From Flavobacteriales bacterium UBA7443 (lineage in GTDB: Bacteria > Bacteroidota > Bacteroidia > Flavobacteriales_D > Sanyastnellaceae), in the NCBI GenBank assembly GCA_002477505.1, contig DLQB01000046.1:1-62766 (forward strand): a stretch of DNA of 62,766 bases, read 5' to 3'. Of the stretch, positions 8,033-17,418 are shown one piece after another (positions within the stretch are counted from its first letter, which is position 1; each line of letters starts with the position of its first letter). Under the pieces are notes generated by a model that did no database searches, was not told the DNA's origin, and saw nothing but the letters and a program-made list of their open reading frames with translations. Position numbers and translations under genes: made by a program.

Positions 8033-9130
8033 ATGGCGCTGAAATGCGGAATTGTCGGATTGCCCAATGTGGGCAAGTCAACCCTATTCAATTGCTTGTC
8101 GAATGCAAAGGCCCAAAGCGCCAACTTCCCATTCTGCACGATCGAACCCAACGTTGGGGTCATCACTGTGCCAGATCCCCGCCTCAATCAATTGGCTGAA
8201 ATCGTCAATCCGCAGAATGTCATCCCAACGACGGTTGAAATTGTCGACATCGCCGGTCTCGTGAAAGGAGCGAGCAAAGGGGAAGGGTTGGGCAACAAGT
8301 TCTTAGGGAACATCCGGGAAACCGATGCCATCCTGCATGTTCTGAGGTGTTTTGAAGATGGCAACGTGGTGCATGTTGACGGAAGCGTAGATCCGATTCG
8401 GGACAAAGAAGTCATCGATATGGAACTACAACTGAAAGACCTAGAAACGGTAGAAGCACGGGGCATGAAGGCCAAGAAGGCGGCAAAAACAGGGGACAAG
8501 GACGCTGTAAAAGCCGTAGACTTTTATCAAAAAGTCGTGCGGGCCTTGGAGGGGGGTAATTCGGCACGATCCGTCGATTTAGAAGAATCTGAAATACCAC
8601 TGATGAAGGAATTGCAATTGCTCACCGCAAAACCCGTCATGTACGTGTGCAATGTTGAGGAATCTGCCGTGACAACCGGAAACGCTCATGTGGAAAAAGT
8701 GCGAGCGCTCGCCAACGACGAGGGAGCGTCTGTGATGATCATTGGTGCTGCAATTGAGGCAGATATCGCAGAATTGGATGATGCAGAAGAGCGTCAGATG
8801 TTCTTATCCGATATTGGTTTAGAAGAGCCTGGAGTGGCCAAATTGATCCGAGAAGCCTACGATCTGCTCCAGTTGCAGACGTATTTCACAGCCGGCGAAA
8901 AAGAAGTTCGCGCCTGGACATTTCCAACGGGAGCAACTGCACCTCAAGCGGCCGGTGTCATTCACACGGACTTTCAAAAAGGATTTATACGGGCCGAAGT
9001 GATGAAATTCGATGATTTCGTGTCGTTTGGATCTGAAGCCGCTGTGAAGGATGCAGGCAAGTTGTCCATTCAAGGAAAGGAATACCTTGTCCAAGATGGC
9101 GACATCATGCACTTTCGCTTCAATGTCTGA
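8033..9130 (+). CDS. ychF: Redox-regulated ATPase YchF (OLA1 family)
   Basis: 365 residues, standard length for YchF. The P-loop GLPNVGKST is at the N-terminus, followed by the switch II region DIAGLVKGAS (an Obg-family feature), and the specificity loop NVEE in place of the usual NKxD, which is why this family prefers ATP. The C-terminal TGS domain contains the GWTFP-like RAWTFPTGATAPQAAGVIHTDF and the end DIMHFRFNV. YchF associates with ribosomes and takes part in stress responses. It has its own promoter box at 8001-8008 and is followed after 3 nt by a lipoprotein gene. Confidence 0.97.
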   Translation: MALKCGIVGLPNVGKSTLFNCLSNAKAQSANFPFCTIEPNVGVITVPDPRLNQLAEIVNPQNVIPTTVEIVDIAGLVKGASKGEGLGNKFLGNIRETDAILHVLRCFEDGNVVHVDGSVDPIRDKEVIDMELQLKDLETVEARGMKAKKAAKTGDKDAVKAVDFYQKVVRALEGGNSARSVDLEESEIPLMKELQLLTAKPVMYVCNVEESAVTTGNAHVEKVRALANDEGASVMIIGAAIEADIAELDDAEERQMFLSDIGLEEPGVAKLIREAYDLLQLQTYFTAGEKEVRAWTFPTGATAPQAAGVIHTDFQKGFIRAEVMKFDDFVSFGSEAAVKDAGKLSIQGKEYLVQDGDIMHFRFNV

Positions 9131-9133
9131 ATC

Positions 9134-9604
9134 ATGAAGTTTTCAATTTCGCACTTCTGGGTTGCATGTGTTTTGCTCTGTAGCTGCGGCACAGCATCCA
9201 ATGACGTCCCTCGATTGGAAAAGCCGTCGTTGAGCATCCCATCGTCCATTGACCAAAAACTAAAGGCCCAAGAACTAGCCTGGAACGAGGGCGACTTAGG
9301 CCGATTTATGCAAGAAGCTTATTGGGAAGATGATCAACTGATGTTCATTGGCAGCCGCGGACTCACCTACGGATACGACCAGACTCTAGCCAATTATCAG
9401 AAGAGTTATCCGGATCCAAACGCAATGGGTACACTCGTGTTTGAATTGCTGCAATGGAAGCCGCTGGGGAATGCCCACGGTTTACTCGTCGGGTCATGGC
9501 TGTTAAAGCGAAGCGGCGAATTGGAGAACCTCGACGGACACTTCAGTCTGATTTGGGAGAAAAGACCAGAGGGATGGGTCATCATCGCCGATCATAGCAG
9601 TTAA
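9134..9604 (+). CDS. SnoaL-like/DUF4440-type lipoprotein
   Basis: 156 residues. The N-terminus is a lipoprotein signal (ACVLLCSC, probable acylated Cys18). The mature part has the pattern of the nuclear transport factor 2-like fold used by DUF4440/YybH proteins: a first helix with E-x-AWNEGDL, a W-x-DD motif, GYDQTLANY, and a C-terminal beta-sheet ending in WVIIADHSS. Such folds bind small ligands or act as isomerases; the exact role is unknown. It directly follows ychF and precedes the rhomboid gene by 5 nt, so the three probably share a transcript. Confidence 0.75.
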   Translation: MKFSISHFWVACVLLCSCGTASNDVPRLEKPSLSIPSSIDQKLKAQELAWNEGDLGRFMQEAYWEDDQLMFIGSRGLTYGYDQTLANYQKSYPDPNAMGTLVFELLQWKPLGNAHGLLVGSWLLKRSGELENLDGHFSLIWEKRPEGWVIIADHSS

Positions 9605-9609
9605 AACGC

Positions 9610-10242
9610 ATGCCGGGAACGTTAACCTTAATCCTCATCACCACCGCAGCGATTTCATGGTGGTGCCTGCAAGATGCTTTACGCAAGGATCAACTGATGC
9701 TCAAACCTTTTGCGGTCAAGCATCAGCAGCAGTGGTATCGCGTTCTGACCCATGGCTTCATCCATGCCGATAGCACCCATCTGTTTTTCAATTTGTTCGT
9801 GTTGTGGCAATTTGGCTCGAGCGTAGAAACGTATTTGGACACAGCGACCGCAGAGCCGGCCATTCCCATTCCAGGGCAGTACACCTTCTTGATGCTTTAT
9901 TTCGGGGGATTGTTCACAGCAAGTCTTCCGGCCATGTACAAGCACATGAACAATCCGGGATATGCCAGTTTAGGCGCCAGTGGGGCGGTAAGTGCCGTGA
10001 TGATGGCATACATACTTTACTTCCCAACCGCCAAACTCCTCCTGTTTTTCATCGTACCCATGCCCGCGTTTGTGGCGGGGATTTTGTTCTTTTTCTATGA
10101 ATCCTACATGAACCGCAGGGGAGGGACTAGAATCGCACATGACGCACATTTGTGGGGCGCACTATTCGGCGTCGCCTTCGCATTGGCCGCTGATGGCTCG
10201 GCACTCAGCAGACTCTTTCAGTCAGTCACCGCCATCTTTTAA
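9610..10242 (+). CDS. Rhomboid-family intramembrane serine protease
   Basis: 210 residues, about six membrane segments. Family landmarks are present: WYRVLTHGFIHAD with HxxxH before FFNLFVLWQFG, the catalytic serine motif GASGAVSAV, and the catalytic histidine in DAHLWGALFGV on the last helix. Rhomboids cleave membrane-embedded segments of substrate proteins. The small size with the basic six-helix core is normal for bacterial rhomboids. It is third in a tight ychF-lipoprotein-rhomboid array and converges with the FtsB-like gene (15 nt gap). Confidence 0.93.
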   Translation: MPGTLTLILITTAAISWWCLQDALRKDQLMLKPFAVKHQQQWYRVLTHGFIHADSTHLFFNLFVLWQFGSSVETYLDTATAEPAIPIPGQYTFLMLYFGGLFTASLPAMYKHMNNPGYASLGASGAVSAVMMAYILYFPTAKLLLFFIVPMPAFVAGILFFFYESYMNRRGGTRIAHDAHLWGALFGVAFALAADGSALSRLFQSVTAIF

Positions 10243-10257
10243 CGTGAAGTAGTTCTT

Positions 10258-10584
10258 TTACTCTGCTGCTTGCGCTTCCGGTAGGATGCGAAACAAGTCT
10301 TCATTGTCTCGTTTCATGAAGTACTGCTCCCGTGCAAACCGTTCCAATCGTTCCGGATTCGAAGACAAATCGGCAAGCTGCATATAGGATTCTCGGATGG
10401 CTTGCTCATAGTGGGCCACTTGACGCTCTTGAGCGCGCAATTCCTGGCTGCTTTTGAACAAATAGATCAAGTCTATATCGCTGACAAAAGTTACCCAGAA
10501 CAGGGCAAGGGCACCTGTTAGAATGTAGCGATTTTGATCTCCTCCAAATACCGTTAGTGCCGATTTAATCCGTTGCTTCAGCAT
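10258..10584 (-). CDS. FtsB/DivIC-like septum formation initiator
   Basis: 108 residues with the FtsB/DivIC layout: short cytoplasmic N-terminus, one membrane helix (about residues 20-42), a coiled coil (about 45-75) and the conserved ERFAREQYFMKRDNEDLFRI segment at the end. Such proteins act in the periplasm as part of the FtsQ-FtsL-FtsB divisome subcomplex. The start overlaps the 3' end of clpC by 20 nt, so it is translated from the clpC transcript. No other division gene is next to it. Confidence 0.85.
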   Translation of the reverse strand: MLKQRIKSALTVFGGDQNRYILTGALALFWVTFVSDIDLIYLFKSSQELRAQERQVAHYEQAIRESYMQLADLSSNPERLERFAREQYFMKRDNEDLFRILPEAQAAE

Positions 10585-13183
10585 CTGGCGAATTCTCTTT
10601 CTTCTCTTTATTGCCGTCTTCGCTCAACGCCTCAGTAGCACCAGCTGGCAGCGACAAAAACCCCTCCTTTACAACCGTGATCGACAACGAATCCGATCCT
10701 TTTTTGTAATCAGCCTTTAGCAAATCGCCCTCTTGAATGTTGGCGTTGATGATTTCCTCTGCAAATGGATCCTCCAAGTGCTTTTGGATAGCACGCTTTA
10801 AGGGACGTGCGCCATATTTCTCGTCGTATCCCTGATCCACGAGGTAATCTTTTGCCTTGGCGGTTACTTCGATTCCATAGCCAAGTCCCTCAATCCGATC
10901 AATCAAGGCACCTAATTCCAGATCAATGATGCTGTGAATGTGATTCCGGTCCAAACTCTTGAATACGACTACATCATCAATTCGATTCAAAAATTCTGGA
11001 CTGAATGCCCGCTTTAGCGCTGTTTGAATGACAGAATCACGGTTTGAATTTTCATTGTCAACGCGGGTTGAAGTACCGAATCCTACTCCAGTTCCAAATT
11101 CAGCGAGTTGTCTTGCACCAATATTGGATGTCATAATGATGATGGTGTTTCGGAAATCAATCTTTCGGCCAAGGCTATCCGTCATTTGACCATCATCCAA
11201 CGCTTGAAGCAACAAATTGAACACATCGGGGTGCGCTTTTTCAATTTCATCCAACAACACAATGGAGTAGGGGTGACGCCGCACTTTTTCGGTCAATTGT
11301 CCTCCTTCTTCATAACCGACATAACCTGGAGGTGCTCCTACCAAGCGACTGATCGCGAACTTCTCCATGTACTCGGACATGTCAATTCGGATCAAAGACT
11401 CCTCCGAATCAAACATAAAACGAGAAAGCACCTTCGCCAATTGGGTTTTTCCAACCCCGGTAGGACCGAGGAATATAAACGAACCGATGGGCTTATTCGG
11501 ATCCTTGAGTCCGGCACGGTTTCGTTTAATGGCCCGCGATACGCGAACAATTGCATCTTCCTGGCCAATGACTTTCCCCTCCAAATCCTCATTCATTCGA
11601 GCCAATTTTCCTGACTCCTTTTCCGCGATGCGCTGCACTGGAATGCCCGTCATCATGGAAACCACATCGCCTACATGGTCTACGGTGACCGTCACCCGCT
11701 TGTTTTTACTGTCCTCTTCCCATTGAATTTTCGCCTTTTCCAAGCGGTCATTCAGCGTGCGCTCCGTATCGCGCAACCGTGCCGCTTCTTCGTAGCGTTG
11801 GGACCGCACAACTCGCACTTTTTCTTCCTTGATTTTTTCAATTTCTTCCTCCACCTGCAAAATCTCATCTGGAACGGTAATGTTGGTCAAGTGAACCCGC
11901 GAACCCACCTCGTCCAAGGCATCAATGGCCTTGTCTGGGAGGTGACGATCCGTAATGTAGCGCGAAGTGAGGTTCACGCAAGCCGCAATCGCTTCATCGG
12001 TGTAGGTCACGCTGTGGTGTTCTTCATACTTGTCTTTGATGTTGTTCAGGATTTGCAACGTTTCATCGATTGACGTAGGCTCAACTAGAACCTTTTGAAA
12101 GCGCCGTTCAAGGGCACCGTCTTTTTCAATGTGCTGACGGTATTCATCCAGCGTAGTCGCTCCAACGCATTGAATCTCACCGCGGGCCAAAGCAGGCTTA
12201 AACATATTGGAAGCATCAAGCGAACCACTTGCGCCTCCGGCTCCAACGATGGTATGTATCTCATCGATGAATAGGATGACATCGGGTGACTTTTCCAATT
12301 CATTCATAACGGCCTTCATCCTCTCCTCGAATTGACCGCGGTACTTTGTGCCAGCGACCAATGATGCTACGTCCAATGTCACAATGCGCTTATTGAACAA
12401 GACACGACTTACTTTCTTCTCAATGATGCGCAAGGCCAGTCCCTCTGCAATCGCACTTTTTCCAACTCCAGGCTCTCCAATGAGAATCGGATTGTTCTTC
12501 TTTCGTCGGGACAAAATCTGTGAAACGCGTTCTATTTCCTTTTGGCGACCCACGATGGCATCGAGTCGACCTTCTTCTGCCATTTTCGTCAAATCCCGGC
12601 CAAAATTATCCAAAACGGGCGTCTTGCTTTTCGGATCCACCTTCCGACCAGCCCCTTCTGAGCCTCCCAAGTTTTCTGAACTTGGCTCCTCATCGCTGCT
12701 GTAATCCGTCGACTCCGCGCGCGGTGCAACGTTACCACGGCCTTCCTCGTGGATGATGCTTTCGTATTCTTCTTTCGCCACTTCATAGTCAATATTGAAA
12801 GTACCCAATGCTTTGGTCGCTACGTTGTCCTCGTCTTTCAAAATGCTGAGCAACAAATGCTCCGTTCCGATCAAATTCGACTTGAAAATCTTCGCTTCTA
12901 GGTAGGTTATTTTTAAGATTTTCTCCGCTTGCTTCACGAGCGGGATATTTCCCGCTCCAATGGCCTTTCCGGTCGTTGGACGAATGTTGCCTTCCAAAGC
13001 CTTTCGCAGTTTTTGCAGGTCCACATTCAATCCTTCTAAAATCCGGACAGCCGTGCCTTCTCCTTCCCGGATAATGCCCAACAGCAGGTGCTCGACACCG
13101 ATGTAATTGTGCCCCAATCTCAGCGCTTCTTCTCGGCTAAACGTAATAACGTCTTTGACCCGTGGTGAAAATTTTGCGTCCAT
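10565..13183 (-). CDS. clpC: Clp protease ATP-binding subunit ClpC
   Basis: 872 residues from ATG 13183. The order is: N-domain with two Clp_N repeats (first starting FSPRVKDVITFSREEA), first AAA+ module (Walker A GEPGVGKSAIAEG, Walker B VILFIDEIHT), a UVR-like middle region (EEAARLRDTE), second AAA+ module (Walker A GPTGVGKTQLAK, Walker B VLLDEIEKAH) and a C-terminal D2-small domain. ClpC unfolds proteins and feeds them to ClpP. The charged tail (GNKEKKENSPDAEATD) is not conserved. It is head-to-head with gyrA, 285 nt apart, and its end overlaps the FtsB-like gene. Confidence 0.97.
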   Translation of the reverse strand: MDAKFSPRVKDVITFSREEALRLGHNYIGVEHLLLGIIREGEGTAVRILEGLNVDLQKLRKALEGNIRPTTGKAIGAGNIPLVKQAEKILKITYLEAKIFKSNLIGTEHLLLSILKDEDNVATKALGTFNIDYEVAKEEYESIIHEEGRGNVAPRAESTDYSSDEEPSSENLGGSEGAGRKVDPKSKTPVLDNFGRDLTKMAEEGRLDAIVGRQKEIERVSQILSRRKKNNPILIGEPGVGKSAIAEGLALRIIEKKVSRVLFNKRIVTLDVASLVAGTKYRGQFEERMKAVMNELEKSPDVILFIDEIHTIVGAGGASGSLDASNMFKPALARGEIQCVGATTLDEYRQHIEKDGALERRFQKVLVEPTSIDETLQILNNIKDKYEEHHSVTYTDEAIAACVNLTSRYITDRHLPDKAIDALDEVGSRVHLTNITVPDEILQVEEEIEKIKEEKVRVVRSQRYEEAARLRDTERTLNDRLEKAKIQWEEDSKNKRVTVTVDHVGDVVSMMTGIPVQRIAEKESGKLARMNEDLEGKVIGQEDAIVRVSRAIKRNRAGLKDPNKPIGSFIFLGPTGVGKTQLAKVLSRFMFDSEESLIRIDMSEYMEKFAISRLVGAPPGYVGYEEGGQLTEKVRRHPYSIVLLDEIEKAHPDVFNLLLQALDDGQMTDSLGRKIDFRNTIIIMTSNIGARQLAEFGTGVGFGTSTRVDNENSNRDSVIQTALKRAFSPEFLNRIDDVVVFKSLDRNHIHSIIDLELGALIDRIEGLGYGIEVTAKAKDYLVDQGYDEKYGARPLKRAIQKHLEDPFAEEIINANIQEGDLLKADYKKGSDSLSITVVKEGFLSLPAGATEALSEDGNKEKKENSPDAEATD

Positions 13184-13468
13184 GCTTTCAAGTTTCTTTT
13201 CTAATCGTAACAAGGAAAAAAGGCTGATTTAACTCTTACAACGTTGTAGTCGAATGAATAATGCCTTTCGTCCAATGTCTTTTCGTTCGAAAACTACAAC
13301 CCCACTTCACTTAACAACCCAGACTGCAGAAGGTTTATCCACATCACATTGAAGAGATTTGTGAGTAATTGTCGCGTCAAATGCCCGTGTTGACGCCGGA
13401 TGAAGCTGTATTTTCGTGTGAGCTTGAAATCGTTGAGATTCCGGGCCAATCATTCATACACCGATACG
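13184..13468. other. Divergent clpC-gyrA intergenic region
   Basis: 285 nt between two head-to-head starts. It holds a candidate gyrA -7 box (13409-13416) and a 12-nt palindrome centred at 13242/13243. No RNA gene or terminator hairpin is evident. A short open frame continues upstream of the gyrA ATG but has no coding likeness. Confidence 0.5.
13409..13416 (+). promoter_or_regulatory. Candidate -7 box of gyrA
   Basis: TATTTTCG matches five of six defined positions of TAnnTTTG, with a TTG (13390-13392) 16 nt upstream. It lies 52 nt before the gyrA ATG. Confidence 0.4.
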
Positions 13469-15985
13469 ATGGCAGAAGGAGAAAAGATCGTCCAGATCAA
13501 CATTGCAGAAGAAATGAAATCGGCTTACATCGACTACTCGATGTCAGTCATCGTCTCGCGGGCTTTGCCCGATGCCCGAGACGGACTCAAACCCGTTCAC
13601 CGGAGGGTGCTTTACGGCATGCTCGACTTGGGCGTTCTGTCCAATCGGGCGTACAAGAAAAGCGCGAGAATCGTCGGAGAGGTACTCGGTAAGTACCATC
13701 CTCACGGTGATAGCTCCGTTTATGACACCATGGTGCGAATGGCCCAAGATTGGTCTCTCCGATATCCCATGGTCGATGGGCAGGGAAACTTCGGCTCTAT
13801 TGACGGCGATAACCCCGCAGCCATGCGATACACCGAGGCTCGTCTCCGGAAAGTCGCAGAAGAAATGCTGGAAGACCTGGACAAGGACACGGTAGAGTTT
13901 CGACCTAATTTTGACGAGAGTTTAAAAGAGCCCACGGTATTGCCGGCAAAACTGCCCAACCTACTCGTCAACGGAGCTTCAGGCATTGCGGTAGGAATGG
14001 CGACCAACATGCCACCGCATAATTTGACAGAAGTAATCAATGGAACCATTGCTTATATCGAAAACAAGGACATCACCATTGATGAACTTATGGAGCATGT
14101 CAAAGCCCCTGACTTCCCAACGGGTGGAATCATACACGGAGTGGAGGGAGTGCATGATGCGTTTCACACCGGGAGAGGCAAGGTTGTGGTCCGAGGACGG
14201 GCGCGAATCGAGGAAACAAAAACCGGTCGGGAAGTAATCATCGTAGAGGAAATCCCCTACATGGTGAACAAAGCGGAAATGGTCCGTAAAACGGCTGAGT
14301 TGGTCAACGAAAAGCGTATCGAAGGCATCTCTGAAATCCGGGATGAATCCGATCGAAAAGGCATGCGGGTCGTTTACGAAATCAAGCGTGATTCAATGGC
14401 CAGCGTTGTGCTGAATAAGCTTTACAAGTACACTGCGCTTCAAAGTTCTTTCTCGGTCAATAACATCTGCCTTGTCAAAGGACGTCCAGAACTATTGAAC
14501 CTGAAAGGGCTCATTTCCAACTTTGTTGAGCACCGTCACGAGGTGGTGACACGGAGAACACAATACGAACTTCGAAAAGCACAGGAACGCGCACACATCC
14601 TACAAGGACTTATCATTGCCATTGATAATTTAGACGATGTCATTGCCTTGATCCGAGCCAGCGCAACGCCCGAAGAAGCCCGCAATGGCCTCATGAAGAC
14701 GTTTGAATTGTCAGAACTTCAAGCACGTGCCATTTTGGACATGCGCCTCCAGAAACTGACCGGCCTCGAGCGTGATAAGTTGCGTGCTGAATTCGACGCC
14801 TTGATGGCGACTATTGAAGACCTCGAAGACATCTTGGCCCGCGTCGAGCGTCGAATGGAAATCATCACGGGGGAGTTGATTGACGTCAAAGAACGATTTG
14901 GTGATGAGCGTCGCAGCAACATCGAGTTCAGCAGCGCTGACGTTCGAATGGAAGACTTGATTGCAGACGAACAGGTGATCGTGAGCATCAGCCATGCCGG
15001 CTACATCAAGCGAACAAGACTCGCCGATTACCGATCACAAAGCAGGGGAGGCGTTGGTTCCAAAGGGGCAACGACAAGGGACGAAGACTTTGTAGAGAAC
15101 ATCTTTGCCGCGACCAATCACAACTGGCTGCTAATCTTTACCGCCAAAGGACGTTGTTTCTGGATTCGCATTTATGAGTTGCCAGAAGGGTCGAAAACCT
15201 CGAAAGGACGTGCGATCCAAAACCTGATTCAAATCGAACCGGACGACAAGATTTTAACCTACATTCCGGTAATCGATCTCAAGGACGAAGAATATGCCAA
15301 CAGCAACTTTGTTGTTCTTGCGACGCGCAAAGGATTGATTAAAAAGACCACTTTAGCGGCCTATTCACGGCCGAGGTCCAATGGAATCAATGCGATTACC
15401 ATCCGGGAAGGGGATGAGCTACTAACGGCACGATTGACCAATGGTGACAACGAAATCATTATCGGCAAGAAATCAGGAAAGGCCATACGATTCCATGAAA
15501 ACACGGCGCGAGCAGTCGGTCGAACGGCCATGGGAGTGAAGGGGGTTACTTTAGAAGGTCCGAATGATGAAGTCATCGGCATGGTGTGCGTTCGGGGCTC
15601 GGATTCGGAAATTCTCGTAGTCTCTGAAAACGGTTACGGCAAACGTTCTGCAGTAGAAGATTACCGCATCACCAACCGCGGTGGAAAGGGCGTCAAGACA
15701 TTGAGCGTCACAGAAAAAACCGGAAATCTCATCAGCATCTTAAATGTGACCGATGAGGATGACCTCATGATCATCAACCGTTCCGGCATCACGATTCGAA
15801 CTGGAGTGGCGGAACTGCGAGTCATGGGACGTGCAACGCAAGGAGTAAAGCTCATTTCACTGAGAGGTGATGATCAGATCGCTTCTGTATGCCGGGTACC
15901 GAAAGGAGTCGATGAAGATGAAATCGACGAAACAGAATCAAACGAAGATGCCGAGAACACCAATGAGGCCCCATCTGAAGGATAA
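13469..15985 (+). CDS. gyrA: DNA gyrase subunit A
   Basis: 838 residues from ATG 13469. The breakage-reunion domain starts with EEMKSAYIDYSMSVIVSRALPD-type sequence, and the DNA-cleaving tyrosine is Tyr121 in AAMRYTEARL. The quinolone-resistance region reads HPHGDSSVYD; Ser82 and Asp86, equivalent to Ser83 and Asp87 of the E. coli protein, are both wild type. Residues about 500-815 form the six-bladed C-terminal wrapping domain, with the GyrA-box sequence QSRGGVGSKG. The tail is acidic (DEDEIDETESNEDAENTNE). With GyrB the enzyme introduces negative supercoils. gyrB is not in the window. Confidence 0.98.
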   Translation: MAEGEKIVQINIAEEMKSAYIDYSMSVIVSRALPDARDGLKPVHRRVLYGMLDLGVLSNRAYKKSARIVGEVLGKYHPHGDSSVYDTMVRMAQDWSLRYPMVDGQGNFGSIDGDNPAAMRYTEARLRKVAEEMLEDLDKDTVEFRPNFDESLKEPTVLPAKLPNLLVNGASGIAVGMATNMPPHNLTEVINGTIAYIENKDITIDELMEHVKAPDFPTGGIIHGVEGVHDAFHTGRGKVVVRGRARIEETKTGREVIIVEEIPYMVNKAEMVRKTAELVNEKRIEGISEIRDESDRKGMRVVYEIKRDSMASVVLNKLYKYTALQSSFSVNNICLVKGRPELLNLKGLISNFVEHRHEVVTRRTQYELRKAQERAHILQGLIIAIDNLDDVIALIRASATPEEARNGLMKTFELSELQARAILDMRLQKLTGLERDKLRAEFDALMATIEDLEDILARVERRMEIITGELIDVKERFGDERRSNIEFSSADVRMEDLIADEQVIVSISHAGYIKRTRLADYRSQSRGGVGSKGATTRDEDFVENIFAATNHNWLLIFTAKGRCFWIRIYELPEGSKTSKGRAIQNLIQIEPDDKILTYIPVIDLKDEEYANSNFVVLATRKGLIKKTTLAAYSRPRSNGINAITIREGDELLTARLTNGDNEIIIGKKSGKAIRFHENTARAVGRTAMGVKGVTLEGPNDEVIGMVCVRGSDSEILVVSENGYGKRSAVEDYRITNRGGKGVKTLSVTEKTGNLISILNVTDEDDLMIINRSGITIRTGVAELRVMGRATQGVKLISLRGDDQIASVCRVPKGVDEDEIDETESNEDAENTNEAPSEG

Positions 15986-16000
15986 TTCAAAGTGTGGCAT

Positions 16001-16008
16001 TAGTTTTG
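16001..16008 (+). promoter_or_regulatory. -7 box of the TPR gene
   Basis: TAGTTTTG matches all six defined positions of TAnnTTTG, 62 nt upstream of the ATG at 16071 and after the gyrA stop, so the TPR gene probably has its own promoter with a leader of about 55 nt. Confidence 0.5.
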
Positions 16009-16070
16009 CACTCCAAAATCGAGCGATTTAAAAACAGTCCAGTTTCACTTACCGATTAAAAATTGATTTG

Positions 16071-17210
16071 ATGAAGAACATCCTTGCGATTATAATGATA
16101 ACATCTGCTTTCATGGCCTACGGCCAGAAGCAAGTTGTATCAGCGTACAATGCGAATAAGGCGGGAAAATATGCCGATGCCGCTACATACATCGATGAGG
16201 CCATAACGGTTGAAAAGGCCGCTGTGAAGGAGAAGACGTGGCGCTACCGAGGCGAGATTTACCTCAATATTGCGAAAGACACATCCCTTGTAGCCGCATA
16301 CCCCAATGCGTTGTGGACGGCCAAAGAGGCGTACCTCAAGGCGCGTGAATTGGATACAAAAGGAAATTATGAGCGAGAAATCATCACCGGTTTGGGCCTT
16401 GTCCAAACGACCGCTGCCAACCAAGGCATCAATGATTATTCCAGCGAAGTTTATGATCAAGCCGCAGTTAAATTTGATTTGAGTGCTGAAATCGCTGGCA
16501 TGTTTGACGTTTTGGATACGATGGGCATATTCAATGCTGCGCTATGCTATGAGAAATCAAACAGTGTTGATCTCGCCGTTGAACGCTATAAAACGTGTGG
16601 GGCAAATGGCTACCAAGTTCCAAATGTCTATTTATTCGTTGCCAATCTGCTCCGACAAAATGGGCGAGACGAGGATGCGCTAGCGGAGCTGCAATCGGCC
16701 CGTGCGCTTTTCCCACGGGAGCAAAGCCTCATCATCGAAGAATTGAATATTTACCTTGAAGCCAAAGATTTCGAGCGAGCTGAGAACAACCTGAAATTGG
16801 CCGCAGAAGGGGACCCAACGAACGAAATCCTTTGGTTCAGCCTGGGAAGCGTGTATGACAATCTCGAAAAGGACGAACTGGCAGCAGAGGCATATTTAAA
16901 AGCGCTCGAGCTTGAACCGACGTACTTTGACGCCAACTACAACCTCGGCGCGATGTATTTCAACTTAGCGGTCCAAGGCATCAATGAAGCCAATGACATG
17001 TGGAAACCACGCATGAGCAAAGCCGAGAACGCTAAGCAAAAAGCCTTAGAAGATGCCGCTAAGGAAATGTTTACCCAAGCTCGTCCATTTCTAGAAGCAG
17101 CGCACATGGCTAATGCTGAGGACATCGACACGATTCGTTCGTTACGCGACATTTATGCGAGGACTGGACAGGATGATTTGATGCTGAAAATGAGCGGCCT
17201 ACTGAAATAA
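16071..17210 (+). CDS. Tetratricopeptide-repeat protein, exported
   Basis: 379 residues. A signal peptide (hydrophobic residues about 4-16, ending AYGQ) is followed by a chain of TPR-like helix pairs; clear repeats are NPTNEILWFSLGSVYDNLEKDELAAEAYLKALELEP-like sequence about residues 245-285 and the preceding DEDALAELQSARALFP unit. The C-terminal half contains FDANYNLGAMYFNLAVQG, as in Bacteroidota periplasmic TPR proteins. TPR arrays bind peptides or partner proteins; the partner here is unknown. ATG 16071 is chosen over a TTG directly before it. A hairpin terminator follows. Confidence 0.85.
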   Translation: MKNILAIIMITSAFMAYGQKQVVSAYNANKAGKYADAATYIDEAITVEKAAVKEKTWRYRGEIYLNIAKDTSLVAAYPNALWTAKEAYLKARELDTKGNYEREIITGLGLVQTTAANQGINDYSSEVYDQAAVKFDLSAEIAGMFDVLDTMGIFNAALCYEKSNSVDLAVERYKTCGANGYQVPNVYLFVANLLRQNGRDEDALAELQSARALFPREQSLIIEELNIYLEAKDFERAENNLKLAAEGDPTNEILWFSLGSVYDNLEKDELAAEAYLKALELEPTYFDANYNLGAMYFNLAVQGINEANDMWKPRMSKAENAKQKALEDAAKEMFTQARPFLEAAHMANAEDIDTIRSLRDIYARTGQDDLMLKMSGLLK

Positions 17211-17240
17211 AGTTTTCCTTAGTTTCATAATATCAAAAAG

Positions 17241-17265
17241 GGGACTCGTCGGAGTCCCTTTTTTT
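17241..17265 (+). terminator. Rho-independent terminator after the TPR gene
   Basis: Stem GGGACTC (17241-17247) pairs with GAGTCCC (17252-17258) around a 4-nt loop and is followed by seven T residues, 30 nt after the TPR stop codon. Confidence 0.9.
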
Positions 17266-17364
17266 ATGCCTGCTCTATCGCCCGCTCAGTCATTTAACAT
17301 AATATTTATTATCATTCAATAGGGCTGATCGGTTCAAACCCACAAGCGACTTAGGTACAACACA

Positions 17365-17396
17365 AAAACGGACCACCTTTTCGGATGGTCCGTTTT
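17365..17396 (-). terminator. Terminator of the trypsin-like protease gene (bidirectional in form)
   Basis: A perfect 11-bp stem, AAAACGGACCA (17365-17375) with TGGTCCGTTTT (17386-17396), loop 10 nt. It lies 22 nt past the protease stop on the minus strand; both strands end in T runs, so it could also back up termination from the TPR side. Confidence 0.85.
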
Positions 17397-17418
17397 CCAT
17401 GAATCAAACTAAGCTTTA

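Noticed and set aside
13237..13248. Palindrome TACAACGTTGTA in the clpC-gyrA intergenic region, with a related CTACAAC further on
   Set aside because: A 12-nt perfect palindrome is expected about fifteen times in a window of this size, so it is not significant alone.
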